Made by a program: the position numbers and the translations under genes. Below, piece after piece: positions 54,333-64,000 of a stretch of DNA of 64,000 nucleotides (position 1 is its first letter; each line of letters opens with the position of its first letter). Origin of the DNA: Leptolyngbya sp. O-77 (GTDB lineage Bacteria > Cyanobacteriota > Cyanobacteriia > Elainellales > Elainellaceae); NCBI RefSeq assembly GCF_001548395.1, contig NZ_AP017367.1, positions 3,571,001 to 3,635,000 of the forward strand, given 5' to 3'. Below the pieces are notes generated by a model. The model made no database searches and had not been told where the DNA came from. It worked only from the letters and a program-made list of their open reading frames with translations.

Positions 54333-54721
54333 TACTCCTGTAGGGCTGCTTGCAGAATATCTGCTAACTCGTCTTTGTTTGGCGCTCCTTCCACCACGCG
54401 AATTACCAGTTGGTAGGCCTCGTCGTCGGCGAAGCCGAGCAGAACCCCATTCAGCCGCAAAAACGCATCCATCGCCGCGAAGGCAGTGCGCTTGTTGCCG
54501 TCGATGAACGGGTGATTCATCGCCAGATGATACAAGTAGGCAGCGGCTTGTTGGGCGATCGTGGCGTGCAAAAACTCGCCGCCGAAGGTCGCCTGGGGCT
54601 GTGCCAGAGCCGATTCCAGTAATCCCTGATCGCGCACACCAGGGCTGCCGCCAAAGCTATCGATCTGGTCAGCATGAATAACTAGCACGTCTGCAATTGA
54701 GAGAAATTCAGGAGTTTGCAA
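54332..54721 (-). CDS. Doc-family (Fic fold) toxin
   Basis: The protein has HPFIDGNKRTA, the Fic/Doc catalytic motif. From TTG 54721 it has 129 residues, the normal length for Doc; longer readings would run into the antitoxin gene. Doc toxins phosphorylate EF-Tu and stop translation. The antitoxin gene overlaps its start by 14 bases. Confidence 0.85.
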   Translation of the reverse strand: MQTPEFLSIADVLVIHADQIDSFGGSPGVRDQGLLESALAQPQATFGGEFLHATIAQQAAAYLYHLAMNHPFIDGNKRTAFAAMDAFLRLNGVLLGFADDEAYQLVIRVVEGAPNKDELADILQAALQE

Positions 54722-54899
54722 GGCGACGATAAACCTCCTCCCGCTCCCGCTTGGAGGCGAGATAGGCTTCCCAAACTCTGGGATTGACCCCTTCCGGCAG
54801 TTCGTTTTGCTTGAGCGATCGCACAAACTCAAGCACCGTTTCCACCATCGAGTCGGGCAGCGTCTCGACCTCTTGCGCCAGCTTCTCGCGATTGGTCAT
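54708..54899 (-). CDS. Antitoxin of the Doc pair
   Basis: This 63-residue protein (MTNREKLAQEVETLPDSMVETVLEFVRSLKQ...) is helical and acidic-basic like small DUF2281-type antitoxins. It sits immediately upstream of the Doc toxin with a 14-base overlap, the usual order for these pairs. It is not a typical Phd; its assignment rests mainly on position and size. Confidence 0.72.
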   Translation of the reverse strand: MTNREKLAQEVETLPDSMVETVLEFVRSLKQNELPEGVNPRVWEAYLASKREREEVYRRLANS

Positions 54900-54921
54900 C
54901 TTAGCCTCCTACAACTTAGTC

Positions 54922-56325
54922 CTACAACAGCGTGCGAACGTCCGTTACGTGACCCGTCACCGCCGCCGCCGCCACCATCGCCGGACTCATCAGCAGCGTC
55001 CGCCCGGAGGAGGAACCCTGCCGCCCCTTGAAGTTGCGGTTAGAAGAGGAAGCGCTGATCTGCCGACCCACCAGCTTGTCGGGGTTCATTGCCAGACACA
55101 TCGAGCAGCCCGCATTGCGCCACTCAAATCCCGCCGCTTCAAAGATTTTGTCCAGACCTTCGGCTTCGGCCTCCTGCTTCACCCGTTCGGAACCGGGCAC
55201 CACAAAGGCTTTGATGCCTTCGGCAACGTGGCGACCCTTGGCGACCTTGGCGGCTTCGCGCAGATCGCTGATGCGGCCGTTGGTGCAGCTTCCGATGAAG
55301 CACACGTCTACCTTAGTGCCCGCAATCGGTGTGCCAGGAGCCAGATCCATGTAGGTGTAAGCTTCCTGGGCGATCGCCCGGTCTTCTTCCGGCAAAGAGT
55401 CTGGCGCGGGGATGCACTCGTTCACACCAATGCCCTGCCCCGGCGTGATGCCCCACGTTACTGTCGGCTCAATCTCTGCCGCATCGAACACTACTACGTC
55501 GTCGTATTCAGCATTGGCGTCGCTGCGGAGGCTCGTCCACCAGGCCACGGCCTTATCCCACTCGTCGCCTTTGGGAGCAAAGTCGCGTCCTTTCAGATAT
55601 TCAAACGTGGTCGCGTCTGGGTTCACATAGCCGCAGCGTGCGCCGCCCTCGATGGACATATTGCAGACGGTCATCCGTTCTTCCATGCTCATCTGCTCGA
55701 AGGTGGTGCCCGCAAACTCGTAGGCGTAGCCCACGCCGCCCTTCACGCCCAGCTTGCGAATAATGTGCAGAATCACATCCTTGGCGTAAACCCCCGGTTT
55801 CAGCGGGCCGTTGACTTCCACTTTGCGGACCTTCAGCTTTGCCAGCGCCAGCGTTTGGGATGCCAGCACGTCGCGCACCTGGCTGGTGCCAATGCCAAAG
55901 GCGATCGCCCCAAATGCGCCATGCGTCGAGGTGTGGCTGTCTCCGCAGGCGATCGTCATGCCCGGCTGGGTCAAGCCCTGCTCCGGCGCGATGACGTGAA
56001 CGATGCCCTGGCTGCCGGAGCCAATGTTATAGAACCGAATGCCGTTGTCTTTGGCGTTGCGCTCCAGCTCCAGCATCATCTCCTCCGCCAGCGGATCGAC
56101 GAAGGGGCGTGCCTGGTTTTCCGTCGGCACGATGTGATCGACTGTCGCCACCGTGCGCTCAGGAAACAGCACCTTTAGCCCGCGCTCTCGCAACATGGCA
56201 AACGCTTGCGGGCTGGTCACTTCATGGATCAGGTGCAGCCCGATGAAGAGCTGCGTCTGTCCCGACGGCAGCGTCCCCACCGTATGCAAGTCCCAAACCT
56301 TGTCGAATAACGTTCCTCGGCTCAT
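54922..56325 (-). CDS. leuC: 3-isopropylmalate dehydratase large subunit
   Basis: The protein has 467 residues, normal for LeuC. The [4Fe-4S] ligands are present in CFIGSCTNGR and in GCSMCLAMNPD. Conserved substrate motifs include GDSHTSTHGAFGA and SSSNRNFKGRQG. With LeuD it isomerises 2-isopropylmalate to 3-isopropylmalate in leucine biosynthesis. The Doc pair begins 22 bp downstream on the same strand. Confidence 0.94.
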   Translation of the reverse strand: MSRGTLFDKVWDLHTVGTLPSGQTQLFIGLHLIHEVTSPQAFAMLRERGLKVLFPERTVATVDHIVPTENQARPFVDPLAEEMMLELERNAKDNGIRFYNIGSGSQGIVHVIAPEQGLTQPGMTIACGDSHTSTHGAFGAIAFGIGTSQVRDVLASQTLALAKLKVRKVEVNGPLKPGVYAKDVILHIIRKLGVKGGVGYAYEFAGTTFEQMSMEERMTVCNMSIEGGARCGYVNPDATTFEYLKGRDFAPKGDEWDKAVAWWTSLRSDANAEYDDVVVFDAAEIEPTVTWGITPGQGIGVNECIPAPDSLPEEDRAIAQEAYTYMDLAPGTPIAGTKVDVCFIGSCTNGRISDLREAAKVAKGRHVAEGIKAFVVPGSERVKQEAEAEGLDKIFEAAGFEWRNAGCSMCLAMNPDKLVGRQISASSSNRNFKGRQGSSSGRTLLMSPAMVAAAAVTGHVTDVRTLL

Positions 56326-56647
56326 GGCTGTGTTCTCTGTGGTTAATATTCTCCCTGATTACACAATAGACAAGTCAAATAATCTCGTCCAATATATTTT
56401 TCCACACGTATTGAGATCCAAAAAGTATCAGAGATAGAGCCGTTGCTGAAAGTTAATTGCAAATCGTTTTTAAGTAACGGTATTCAAGTCAGGATTTTTT
56501 GTTGAGTAGGCACCAGTTGTAAGACATCCGTTTTTGCAGAAGTACCCGGAAGGGGCCCTGCCTAAATCTGAAATCTAGCCGAGGATAAAAATGGTTGGTT
56601 ACGTAATCAACTCATTCCATTCAATCTTTTCCAATGAGGCTAGAGTT

Positions 56648-57001
56648 GTGAAGAAGTTGATACTGACTGAAATTAAATGTGATGGTTTGGCAGATGGGGA
56701 AATTAAAAAACTGGTTCCTCGATTTCGCAGGCGACCTGTAGGAAACCCTGTCGATGTAACGAAAACCTGGAAGCGGTGGGGTGATCCGGAGGAAATTCCT
56801 GACCCGCAACCGTTTAGAGAGATGCCGGATGAATTTAATGGCAAGATCTATTTGCGATCGCCCGAAAATCAGCCTTTGTTTGAAAGCAGTGAAGATATTT
56901 CGGCAAATGACTCTGGGGCAGGGCAGACTTCATTTGTTCCAGTTAACCCATCTACGGCAAGCGCCGGCATTGTTCCGAAACTAAGATACGTCATTCAGTA
57001 G
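56648..57001 (+). CDS. Unknown protein, paralogue of the next gene
   Basis: I place the start at GTG 56648 (GAGG nine bases upstream), because it gives MKKLILTEIKCDGL, which aligns with MKILRLTRVKCKGL in the following gene. ATG 56591 would add 19 residues. The two proteins share R(F/T)..x(G)..V..T..W, a (G/N)LYLxS-like strand, and the VPVNPSTASAG/FNPVNPSTAGN motif. No known domain is recognised. The pair is upstream of the second haemagglutinin-like gene. Confidence 0.6.
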   Translation: MKKLILTEIKCDGLADGEIKKLVPRFRRRPVGNPVDVTKTWKRWGDPEEIPDPQPFREMPDEFNGKIYLRSPENQPLFESSEDISANDSGAGQTSFVPVNPSTASAGIVPKLRYVIQ

Positions 57002-57067
57002 AAAAAGAAGCATATCGAACGTCTGAGACTGGCAAACTTCTAAATCTTAAATACGGTAGAGCGGATT

Positions 57068-57622
57068 ATGAAAATCTTGAGATTGACTCGAGTCAAGTGC
57101 AAGGGCCTATCAAGTAGCGAGACCTTGGAACTTCGTGCAGTACTCCGAACAGACTACCTGGGTAGCTCAGTAGAATTTACCCAAAATTGGCAGGCATTAG
57201 TTTCACAGCATGAAGGAATGATCCCTTCTACTGACTTTACTGGAAACCTCTACTTAGAGTCATCTCAAGGGGTTCGTCTTTTTGTCAGTCGTAACACTGT
57301 TTCTTATGCAGATATAGGGAAAAAGGTGGCGCGGTTTAATCCAGTGAATCCTTCAACAGCAGGAAATAGAATTAAGCCACGTGTGGAATATGATGTACAA
57401 CAGGTTGTGCCGTTTTCTGCTCCGGGCCCTGTTCTTTACTTGTTGCGTCCTGTCTTTTTCCTGTTTGATCTGGTCGTTGGTCTGTCAATCACACTTTCTA
57501 AAGCTGCTGGCAGCCTGATTCGCCTGATTATTGACCCTGGCAATCGGCTGTTTGTGCCGTCAGATGACGATGAAGATGATGACACCGATCAAAAGCCGCC
57601 AGAAGAAACCATTCCGCAGTAA
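57068..57622 (+). CDS. Unknown protein with C-terminal hydrophobic segments, paralogue of previous gene
   Basis: This 184-residue protein has an N-terminal ~110-residue domain homologous to the preceding protein (motifs KCKGLSSSE, GNLYLESSQGVRLF, FNPVNPSTAGNRIKP). A hydrophobic region (PGPVLYLLRPVFFLFDLVVGLSITLSKAAG) and an acidic tail (DDDEDDDTD) follow. It may be a membrane-bound version of a soluble partner. It ends 8-50 bases before the exoprotein gene. Not recognised. Confidence 0.65.
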   Translation: MKILRLTRVKCKGLSSSETLELRAVLRTDYLGSSVEFTQNWQALVSQHEGMIPSTDFTGNLYLESSQGVRLFVSRNTVSYADIGKKVARFNPVNPSTAGNRIKPRVEYDVQQVVPFSAPGPVLYLLRPVFFLFDLVVGLSITLSKAAGSLIRLIIDPGNRLFVPSDDDEDDDTDQKPPEETIPQ

Positions 57623-57669
57623 AAGCGTTTGTGGCGGTTGGTTCTAAACAAGCAATAAGGGAAAAACCG

Positions 57670-60053
57670 GTGAAGCAGACTGTGCCCTTCTGGAAAGTGC
57701 GCTGGTTTTTGAGTCGCAAGTCTCTAAGCAGCGCGATCGCCCTTGTCTTGTTGGGATGGGCGCTGGGCGATCGCGCTTTCGGTCGCCCCATCGCCGACAA
57801 CAGTTTGGGCGCAGACTCTTCACGGGTCGAGTCTGTGTCTGGGATGAATTTTCAGATTCACGGCGGGGCACAGCGGGGGCGCAACTTATTTCACAGCTTG
57901 CAGCGGCTGGATGTCGAGCGGGGCGGCAGCGTGTTCTTCGTGCCCAATGCAGGGGTGCGGACGATTTTGACTCGCGTGACGGGCGATCGCCGCTCAGAGA
58001 TTCGCGGGCACGCTGGGGGTTGTGGGGAAATGCCAACCTGATTTTGATGAATCCCAACGGCATTTTGTTTGGGCGCAATGCGCGGCTAAACATAGCCGGG
58101 TCGTTTGTAGGCACGACGGCAGATGCGATCGCATTTGGTGATCAGGGCGTGTTCAGCGCGCTACCGACAGAAGTGCCCGCGTCTTTGACGATTAATCCTT
58201 CAGCGCTGCTGTATCGGCAGATTGCGCCTGCGCCTATCGAGGTCTATAGTCGCCATCCCAGAAGTCTTGAAGATCCGCTCTTTTTCAGTTTCACAGGCTT
58301 GCAGGTTGGAGATGCACAAAGCCTGCTGCTGGCAGGAGGAGAAGTTACATTAGACGGCGGCAGTCTCAGCACGCTAGGGGGAGCCGTTGAGCTAGGCGGG
58401 CTGAGACTGCCAGGGCGGGTCGGCTTGCAGTGGCAGCGGGCGGGACAGTCGTTTTCTGCGAGGCCGCGCCTGCAATGGAGTCCTGATGCCAGCCTGGCCG
58501 ATGTCCGCGTGGTGAATGATGGGCAAATTGTGACCACGGTGTTAAATCCAGCGATTGAGGAACCAGGAGGAATTGCGATCGCTGCCCGTCGATTTACTGC
58601 TCAAAATGCACAGTTTTTAGCAGGCAGCAGCGGAGTCGATGCAGGTGAAATCTCGCTGATTGCCAGCGAGCGGATTGATCTGCAAAATATTTCTGCCATT
58701 GCAACAGATGCCACAAACGGAAACTCTGGAGACATCACACTCTCAGCGCCAAACATTACCCTGTCAAGCACTTACGTTTCCTTCAACACACAAATCGAAG
58801 GGAACGCCGGAACGCTGCGAATTCAAGCTAGCGATACCCTACTACTTCGCAACTCAACGCAACTCCGCAGTGAAGTTGATGGCAGGGGGAACTCTGGCAG
58901 CATCATTTTGCAGGCTGGACGCTATCTAGAGATTGACAACAACACTGCCATTGACTTGTTCACTGGCGATGGTCAATTTGGCAACATTGAAGTCTTTAGC
59001 GGCGGGGATTTAACGCTGGACAACCAGAGCCGCCTCTCAGCCCAGACTGGAGGAAGCGGAAGCGCAGGCGATGTAGTAGTGCAGGCAACAGGCTCGATTG
59101 TGATTCGCGGGATGTCTCAAATCGACAGCTCTTCCTTTGCAAACACCCGCCAGCCCGGTCTTTTTGGCAATGCAGGTAATGTCCGTTTGCAAGCAAGCAA
59201 TATTCTGCTTGATCAGAAAAGTAAAATTACGACTGTTGTTTCTGTGCCCCAAGGACAAGGGGGAAATGTGTTTGTAGAAGGGCGATCGCTCGTCCTCAGA
59301 AATGGCAGCAGAATTACCAGCAGAGCAGATATCGACGAACGTCTGGGTGGTAGTAACGGAGGCAACATTTTCGTTAATGCCGACGTGATTGCAGCCGTAG
59401 AGTCTGAAAACAGCGACATCGATGCCAGTGCCATAGATGGACGAGGCGGAACGGTTGATTTAACAACCCAGGGACTTTTTGGCATCACTTTTCGTCCAAC
59501 ACCAACCGATCTCAGTGATATTATCGTCAACTCTAGATTCGGCCCAGACGGCACAGTGACAATTAACGGGTTGACGGTTGATCCCAGCCAGGGTTTGACC
59601 GAGCTGCCCTCGCAACCTGTGGATGTATCGCGGCTGATCGCTAGGGGCTGCGGCACGGCGGGCACAGCGACAGCTCTAGCACAGCGGGAATTCGTCGTCT
59701 CTGGGCGGGGCGGACTGCCTGCTGCACCGGGGGATGTGCAGGGTGGCGAGGTTGTTGCGGCGGAATGGGCAGGGCAGGGGTTAGGGGTTGGGGGTCAGGA
59801 GGGGTCAGGTAGCAGGGGTCAGGGGTCAGGGGTTGACTCCAATTCTCCAACACTCCAACACCCCAACACTCCGTCCCCTCATCCCCTCATCGCCTCATCG
59901 CCTCATCGTCTCATCGAGGCTCAGGGCTGGGTTCGCGACGACAGCGGGCGGGTGCGGCTGGTGGCGGCGGTTCCGGTGGCTGAACATGGGCGGGCGATCG
60001 CGGCGGTTTGTGGGGAAGGGCGATCGCCCACTCGTAACTCTACTCGTCAATAA
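57670..60053 (+). pseudogene. Second two-partner-secretion exoprotein (TpsA-like), frameshifted
   Basis: Frame 1 (start GTG 57670 or 57631) has a signal peptide, then GAQRGRNLFHSLQRLDVERGGSVFF and VTGDRRSEIRG, and stops at 58041. Frame 2 carries on with WGNANLILMNPNGILFG (NPNG motif), the beta-helix body and the CGTAGTATALAQREFVVSGRGGLP end. Joining them needs removal of one C near 58011 and one A near 58028. The gene has no TpsB partner nearby. The C-terminal tail includes a low-complexity insertion at ~59780-59920. Confidence 0.8.
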
Positions 60054-63000
60054 TGGCGCTGCGATCGAGCAGGAGGAGCTGTCGGAGTTGGTCGGTGTCG
60101 AGTTCGGTGAGCCAGTTTTCGCCCGTGCCGACGACCTGCTCCGAGAGGGCTTTTTTGCTTTCGATCAGGTCGTGGATGCGTTCTTCCAGCGTGCCCGTGC
60201 AGACGAACTTGTGAACCTGGACGTTGCGGGTTTGCCCGATGCGGAAGGCGCGGTCGGTGGCCTGGTTTTCCACGGCGGGGTTCCACCAGCGGTCATAGTG
60301 AAAAACGTGGTTGGCGCGGGTCAGGTTTAGCCCGACACCGCCCGCCTTCAGCGACAGGATGAAGATGCGCGGGCCCTGCGGATCGTTCTGGAAGCGATCG
60401 ACCATTTCCTCGCGCTGCTTCTTGGAGCTGCCGCCATAGAGAAAGATAACTTCCCGCTTAAACTGCTGCTCTAGATACGCCTGGAGCTGCTTGCCCCACT
60501 CGGCAAACTGGGTAAAGATCAGCGTGCGATCGCCCTCCGCCAGCAGTTCCTCTAGCATTTCCGTCAGCCGTTGCAGCTTGCCAGAACCCGCCAGGAAATC
60601 GGCGGGTGAGTCTATTTCAAAGGGTTCAGCATCATTTCGCTCGTCTTCCCCGATTGCCTTCAGCAATGCAGGATGGTTGCACACTTGTTTCAACCGAGTG
60701 AGCAGCGACAGGATCATGCCGTGGCGCTGAATGCCGTCGGCAGATTCGATCTGCTCCAGGGATTGATCGACCAGGCGCTGGTAAATCGCGGCTTGGTCGG
60801 CGGTGAGGCCGCAGAAGACGGTCATTTCCTGCTTTTCGGGCAGGTCTTGAATGATGTCGCGGTCGGTTTTGAGGCGGCGCAGGATGAAGGGCTGGACGAG
60901 CGATCGCAATATTTTCAGGGAATCCGTGTCGCCATAGCGCTCGATCGGCACGCCAAACCGCCGCTGAAAGAAGTTGCGCGGGCCGAGGTAGCCAGGGTTG
61001 AGGAAATCCAGAATCGACCAAAGTTCTGACAGGCGGTTTTCTACCGGAGTCCCCGTCAGGGCAATGCGAAACTGGGCCTCAAGCTGGCGCACCGCCTGAG
61101 ACTGCTTCGCTTCGGGATTTTTGATATTCTGTGCCTCGTCCAACACGACACCCTGCCAGGAGACGCGCTTCAGGTCTTTTTCATCGCGGTAAACCAGAGC
61201 ATAGCTGGTAATCACCAGATGGTAGCGCTTGGCCGTGCGGGCAAACTCTGGGCCCTGCGGCCGCTTGTCGCCATGCTGCACCCACACCCGCAGGCTGGGG
61301 CCAAACCGCTTCACTTCTCGCTCCCAGTTGCCCAGCACAGAAGTTGGACAGACGAGCAAGACGGGCTTTTCCAACTGTTCCGTTTCCTGCAAGTGCAGCA
61401 GTAGAGCAATGAGCTGAATGGTTTTGCCCAGGCCCATGTCGTCTGCAAGGCAAGCCCCCAAGCCCCACTTTTCCAAAAATGCCAGCCACGACGCGCCGCG
61501 AAGCTGGTAGGGCCGCAACTCGCCCTGAAAGCCTTTCGGCGTAGGAATTAGCGATAGGTTTTCGTTGCCCGTGGCGAGGGTGCTGATCAGGTCTTGCAAT
61601 GCACCCGATGCTTCAAAGCTGACGACGGGCAGCTTTTCGATGGTCTGCGTGTCGCCCGTGCTGATGCGGAGCGCATCTTCCAGCGACAGCGCCATCTGGT
61701 CTTTGCGGCTGGCGAAAAAGTCCTGGGCGGCACGGATGTCTTGCGGACGCAGTTCCACCCATTCCCCGTTGATCTCCACCAGCGGCGTGTTCAGCGCCAC
61801 CAGCCGATCAAATTCTGCCTTGGAAATGCGCTGTCCGCCGATGGTCAGTTCCCATTTGAAATTCAGCAGGCTCTTTAGCCCCATGCTCGCGCCGCCCTTG
61901 GGTGCTTCAGCGCGGACGCTCAGCCCCAGACGATTGGCCCAGCCCTGCTCTTGCGACAGGCTGGGCGGCAGCACCACGCCAAAGCCGCTGTCTTGCAAGC
62001 GCCATGCGGTCGAGCGAATGAATTCGTAGACTTGCAGGGGATTCAGTTGGCAAGACTGAGGCTGGGAGGTTTGCAGGCTGGGTTCCAGCACGGGGTAGAG
62101 GCGGGAGGCCAGGCCCAGCCCCGCCAGCAGTGTTTCTTGGGGATGGGGGAATGGGTGCGCTCTAGGTAGACCAAGCGATCCACCGGGTTGTTCCAGATGG
62201 TGCGGGCGCTGATGAGAAATTCGGGGTCATCGGTAGCTTGCAGGAAGTATTCCAGCGTCCAGTCGGTTTGTCCGGCGGTGGGGGGATGCAGATAAAAGCA
62301 GGTGCGGAAGGCAGCGACCTGCTGATTCAGCACTGAAGCGATGGGTGCAGTCCACTGGGTCAGCGCAGATTGCAGACGCTCGATGCGGGCAGGCTCGGCG
62401 GCGATCGCCCCTTCCTCGTCGCCCAGCGCTTGCAGCCATTCTCGCAGGGCAATGTCTTTGGGCAGGGGTGCAGCAGGGAGGGGCTGAGCGGCGATCGCCG
62501 CTCGAATTTGTGCCTCCGTCACCCGGTTGAGAAAATCCAGTAGCACCAGCCGCGCCGCCGGGAAAGGGGATTCTTCTGCATGATCCGGGGCGCTGTGGGG
62601 AAGCTGGTAGGTGCGGCAGGCGGGCGGCATCCGGCGGGAAAACTGCTGGAGCCGCGTCTGATCGACCTCGCTGTCGAGCAGCACTTGCCAGGTGGCGATC
62701 GCCGCTCCATCTTGCAACCGCAGTCCTGGCAAAAACTTGGCCCGTGCCAGCAGATCCAGGCTCCATCGTGCTACGTGCGACCAAAAGCGCAAATCCCCGC
62801 TGATGAAGGATTCTGCATCGCCCGCCGCGTCGCCCACCGTAGATAGAGGCAGCGAATTCAGCAGTTGAAACGCCTCTAGCGGCGACAGCAGCAGCCCCTC
62901 GATCTGCCAGGGGTGCAGTTCCAGCGAGGGCGATCGCCCAGGTTCATCCGCCTCCCCGTCAGGCAGCGCGACAGAATATTGCGGCAGTCGAGAGATTTCA

Positions 63001-63410
63001 CCCTCAACCTCGGTTGTGTAGGTCGGCAAAGAGAAATGCAGGGTTTGCCAGCGGGCTTCAGGAATCGCGGGCGATGGCTCTAGCGTGGCGGTGCGCTTGC
63101 GCCCTCGACCTCTGGCAGCAGGGACGGGTTCTATCAAAGGAACCTCCGCAACTGGCCAGGCAAGCCGACGAGCTTGGTGGAGCGATCGCAACAAATTCAG
63201 CAGTTCTACCCGCGACATCGCAAAGGGATGGGGCAGAACCTCACAGTCCAGGTCTGGCTCTCTGCGGCTATTCGTTTCCACCCGTCGCCAGGTTTCACCC
63301 CAAATCAAAAATTGCCCGCCTGCGGGCCACGCCGATGATTCGCCGGATTCTGACGTGCTTAGAGAAGAAACCTGGGGCTGAAACAGCCAGCTACCGTGTA
63401 AGATTGCCAT
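60040..63410 (-). pseudogene. SNF2-family helicase with N-terminal SNF2-associated domain, frameshifted
   Basis: The C-terminal frame (60040-62091) has all helicase motifs: DDMGLGKTIQLIALLLHL (I), VVLDEAQNIKN (II), LTGTPVENRLSELWSILDFL (III) and RAFRIGQT near the end (VI). The N-terminal frame (62043-63410) is the SNF2-helicase-associated region. Expected HSPHPQETLLAGLGLASRLYP is split because a C run (plus-strand GGGGG at 62145-62149) is one base short. Such proteins remodel nucleoprotein or recycle RNA polymerase (HepA-like). The stop overlaps the exoprotein stop by 14 bases. Confidence 0.88.
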
Positions 63411-63491
63411 GCGAGCAAAGGACGATGCAATGAGCAGTGCTGAACCCGAACATCAATTGAGACATTAAGACATTGAGATGAGAACGTGAGA

Positions 63492-64000
63492 ATGCCGCCT
63501 GAAACCCGATCTAACCTGGAACTTACTTCACCCCTTGAGCTGCCAATTCGCAAAACCTTGCCCAATGGGGCGATCGCCGAACTGGATACCCTGCGCCCAG
63601 AAGAAACCGAAGCCGTGCGGGCGCTGCTGAACTATTTCGTGACCTCATCAGGAACCGAAGGATTAACTTATCCCCATGCTCAGCCGCTCTCTCCGTCAGA
63701 GTTTGCGGCCTATTGGCTGAGCCGGGATGCCTTTGTGGTGCGGGCTGTGGGGGATGCACCGCCGCCTGCATCTCAGGATACATCACCCAAAGAGATGTTA
63801 GTCGAAGCGATATCGCAAGAAATGTCGCTCAAAGACCCGTTGCCACAGAATCTATCGTTAGACAAGACCTCAACCGAGACTTTACCAAACCGCGCATTGC
63901 CTACTACGCCTGCGCGAGGGGAAATCTTGGGAGCCTTTTACCTAAAGCCCAACTTTCCCGGCTGGTGCAGTCATATCTGCAATGCTGGCTTCATTGTACA
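63492..64000 (+). CDS. GNAT-family acetyltransferase, N-terminal part
   Basis: From ATG 63492 the frame is open to the window end (169 codons, no stop). It starts PPETRSNLELTSPLELPIRK, then has the GNAT-like GAIAELDTLRPEETEAVRALLNYFV, an acidic insertion of ~55 residues, and GAFYLKPNFPGWCSHICNAGFIV, the start of the acetyl-CoA region in this group of transferases. The acetyl-CoA loop is outside the window. It is divergent from the helicase, 82 bp away. Confidence 0.75.
   Translation, partial: MPPETRSNLELTSPLELPIRKTLPNGAIAELDTLRPEETEAVRALLNYFVTSSGTEGLTYPHAQPLSPSEFAAYWLSRDAFVVRAVGDAPPPASQDTSPKEMLVEAISQEMSLKDPLPQNLSLDKTSTETLPNRALPTTPARGEILGAFYLKPNFPGWCSHICNAGFIV

Overview
The window looks like a chromosomal segment of a filamentous, Leptolyngbya-like cyanobacterium. 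The palindrome GCGATCGC (HIP1) occurs throughout, base composition is moderately GC-rich, and several families typical of cyanobacteria are present: DUF3086, DUF3119, a Psb32-like TPM protein, a CHASE2 histidine kinase with DUF928, a class of Delta9-type desaturase, and two filamentous-haemagglutinin-like exoproteins. The genus is inference only; no rRNA or tRNA gene is visible.

Layout. 1-600: end of a frameshifted family 2 glycosyltransferase. 834-10159: three consecutive minus-strand genes for large calcium-binding (RTX repeat) proteins, one with a choice-of-anchor L domain. 10384-14452: a two-gene operon of an HTH-ATPase and a glycine-rich polytopic membrane ATPase. 14857-25154: a cell-surface and signalling block, with a small membrane protein, a 1.6 kaa two-partner-secretion exoprotein, a degenerate kinase-like protein, a response regulator, a CHASE2 kinase and a DUF928 protein. 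25309-41942: mostly housekeeping genes (MlaE-type lipid permease, DUF3119, DUF3086, LD-carboxypeptidase, SLH amidase, YtxH and DUF948 proteins, Psb32-like protein, CobH, RodA, VOC, DUF3052, DUF3253, flavin reductase, deaminase). 42025-45190: accessory island. 45258-47111: TetR regulator with a divergent desaturase and two matching operators. 47112-49104: gene-poor stretch with a MITE. 49105-56325: universal stress protein, Lgt, and leuD and leuC separated by Uma2, SDR and a Doc toxin-antitoxin pair. 56648-60053: two paralogous unknown proteins and a second, frameshifted exoprotein. 60040-63410: a frameshifted SNF2 helicase. 63492-64000: the start of a GNAT acetyltransferase.

The strongest unusual signal is at 43379-45190. 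Three imperfect-hairpin sites of 85-87 bp have the layout of integron attC sites (RYYYAAC-like left end, GTTRRRY-like right end, complementary inner arms with unpaired bases). One lies 16 bp after a truncated RelE/ParE-type toxin and one 31 bp after an MntA-HepT toxin-antitoxin pair. Two copies of an ORF-less DNA block both begin exactly at the right-hand core box of different sites, as expected for captured cassettes. No integrase is in the window, so I read this as an attC cluster lacking a local integrase (CALIN-like). An IS4-family element has cut into its left end, apparently with an adjacent deletion.

At least six genes carry frameshifts (glycosyltransferase, rodA, DUF3052, desaturase N-terminus, second exoprotein, SNF2 helicase), and hepT has a suspected one. 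Several lie at homopolymer runs and may be sequencing errors; the DUF3052 break is different, because it comes from a triplicated 11-bp unit.
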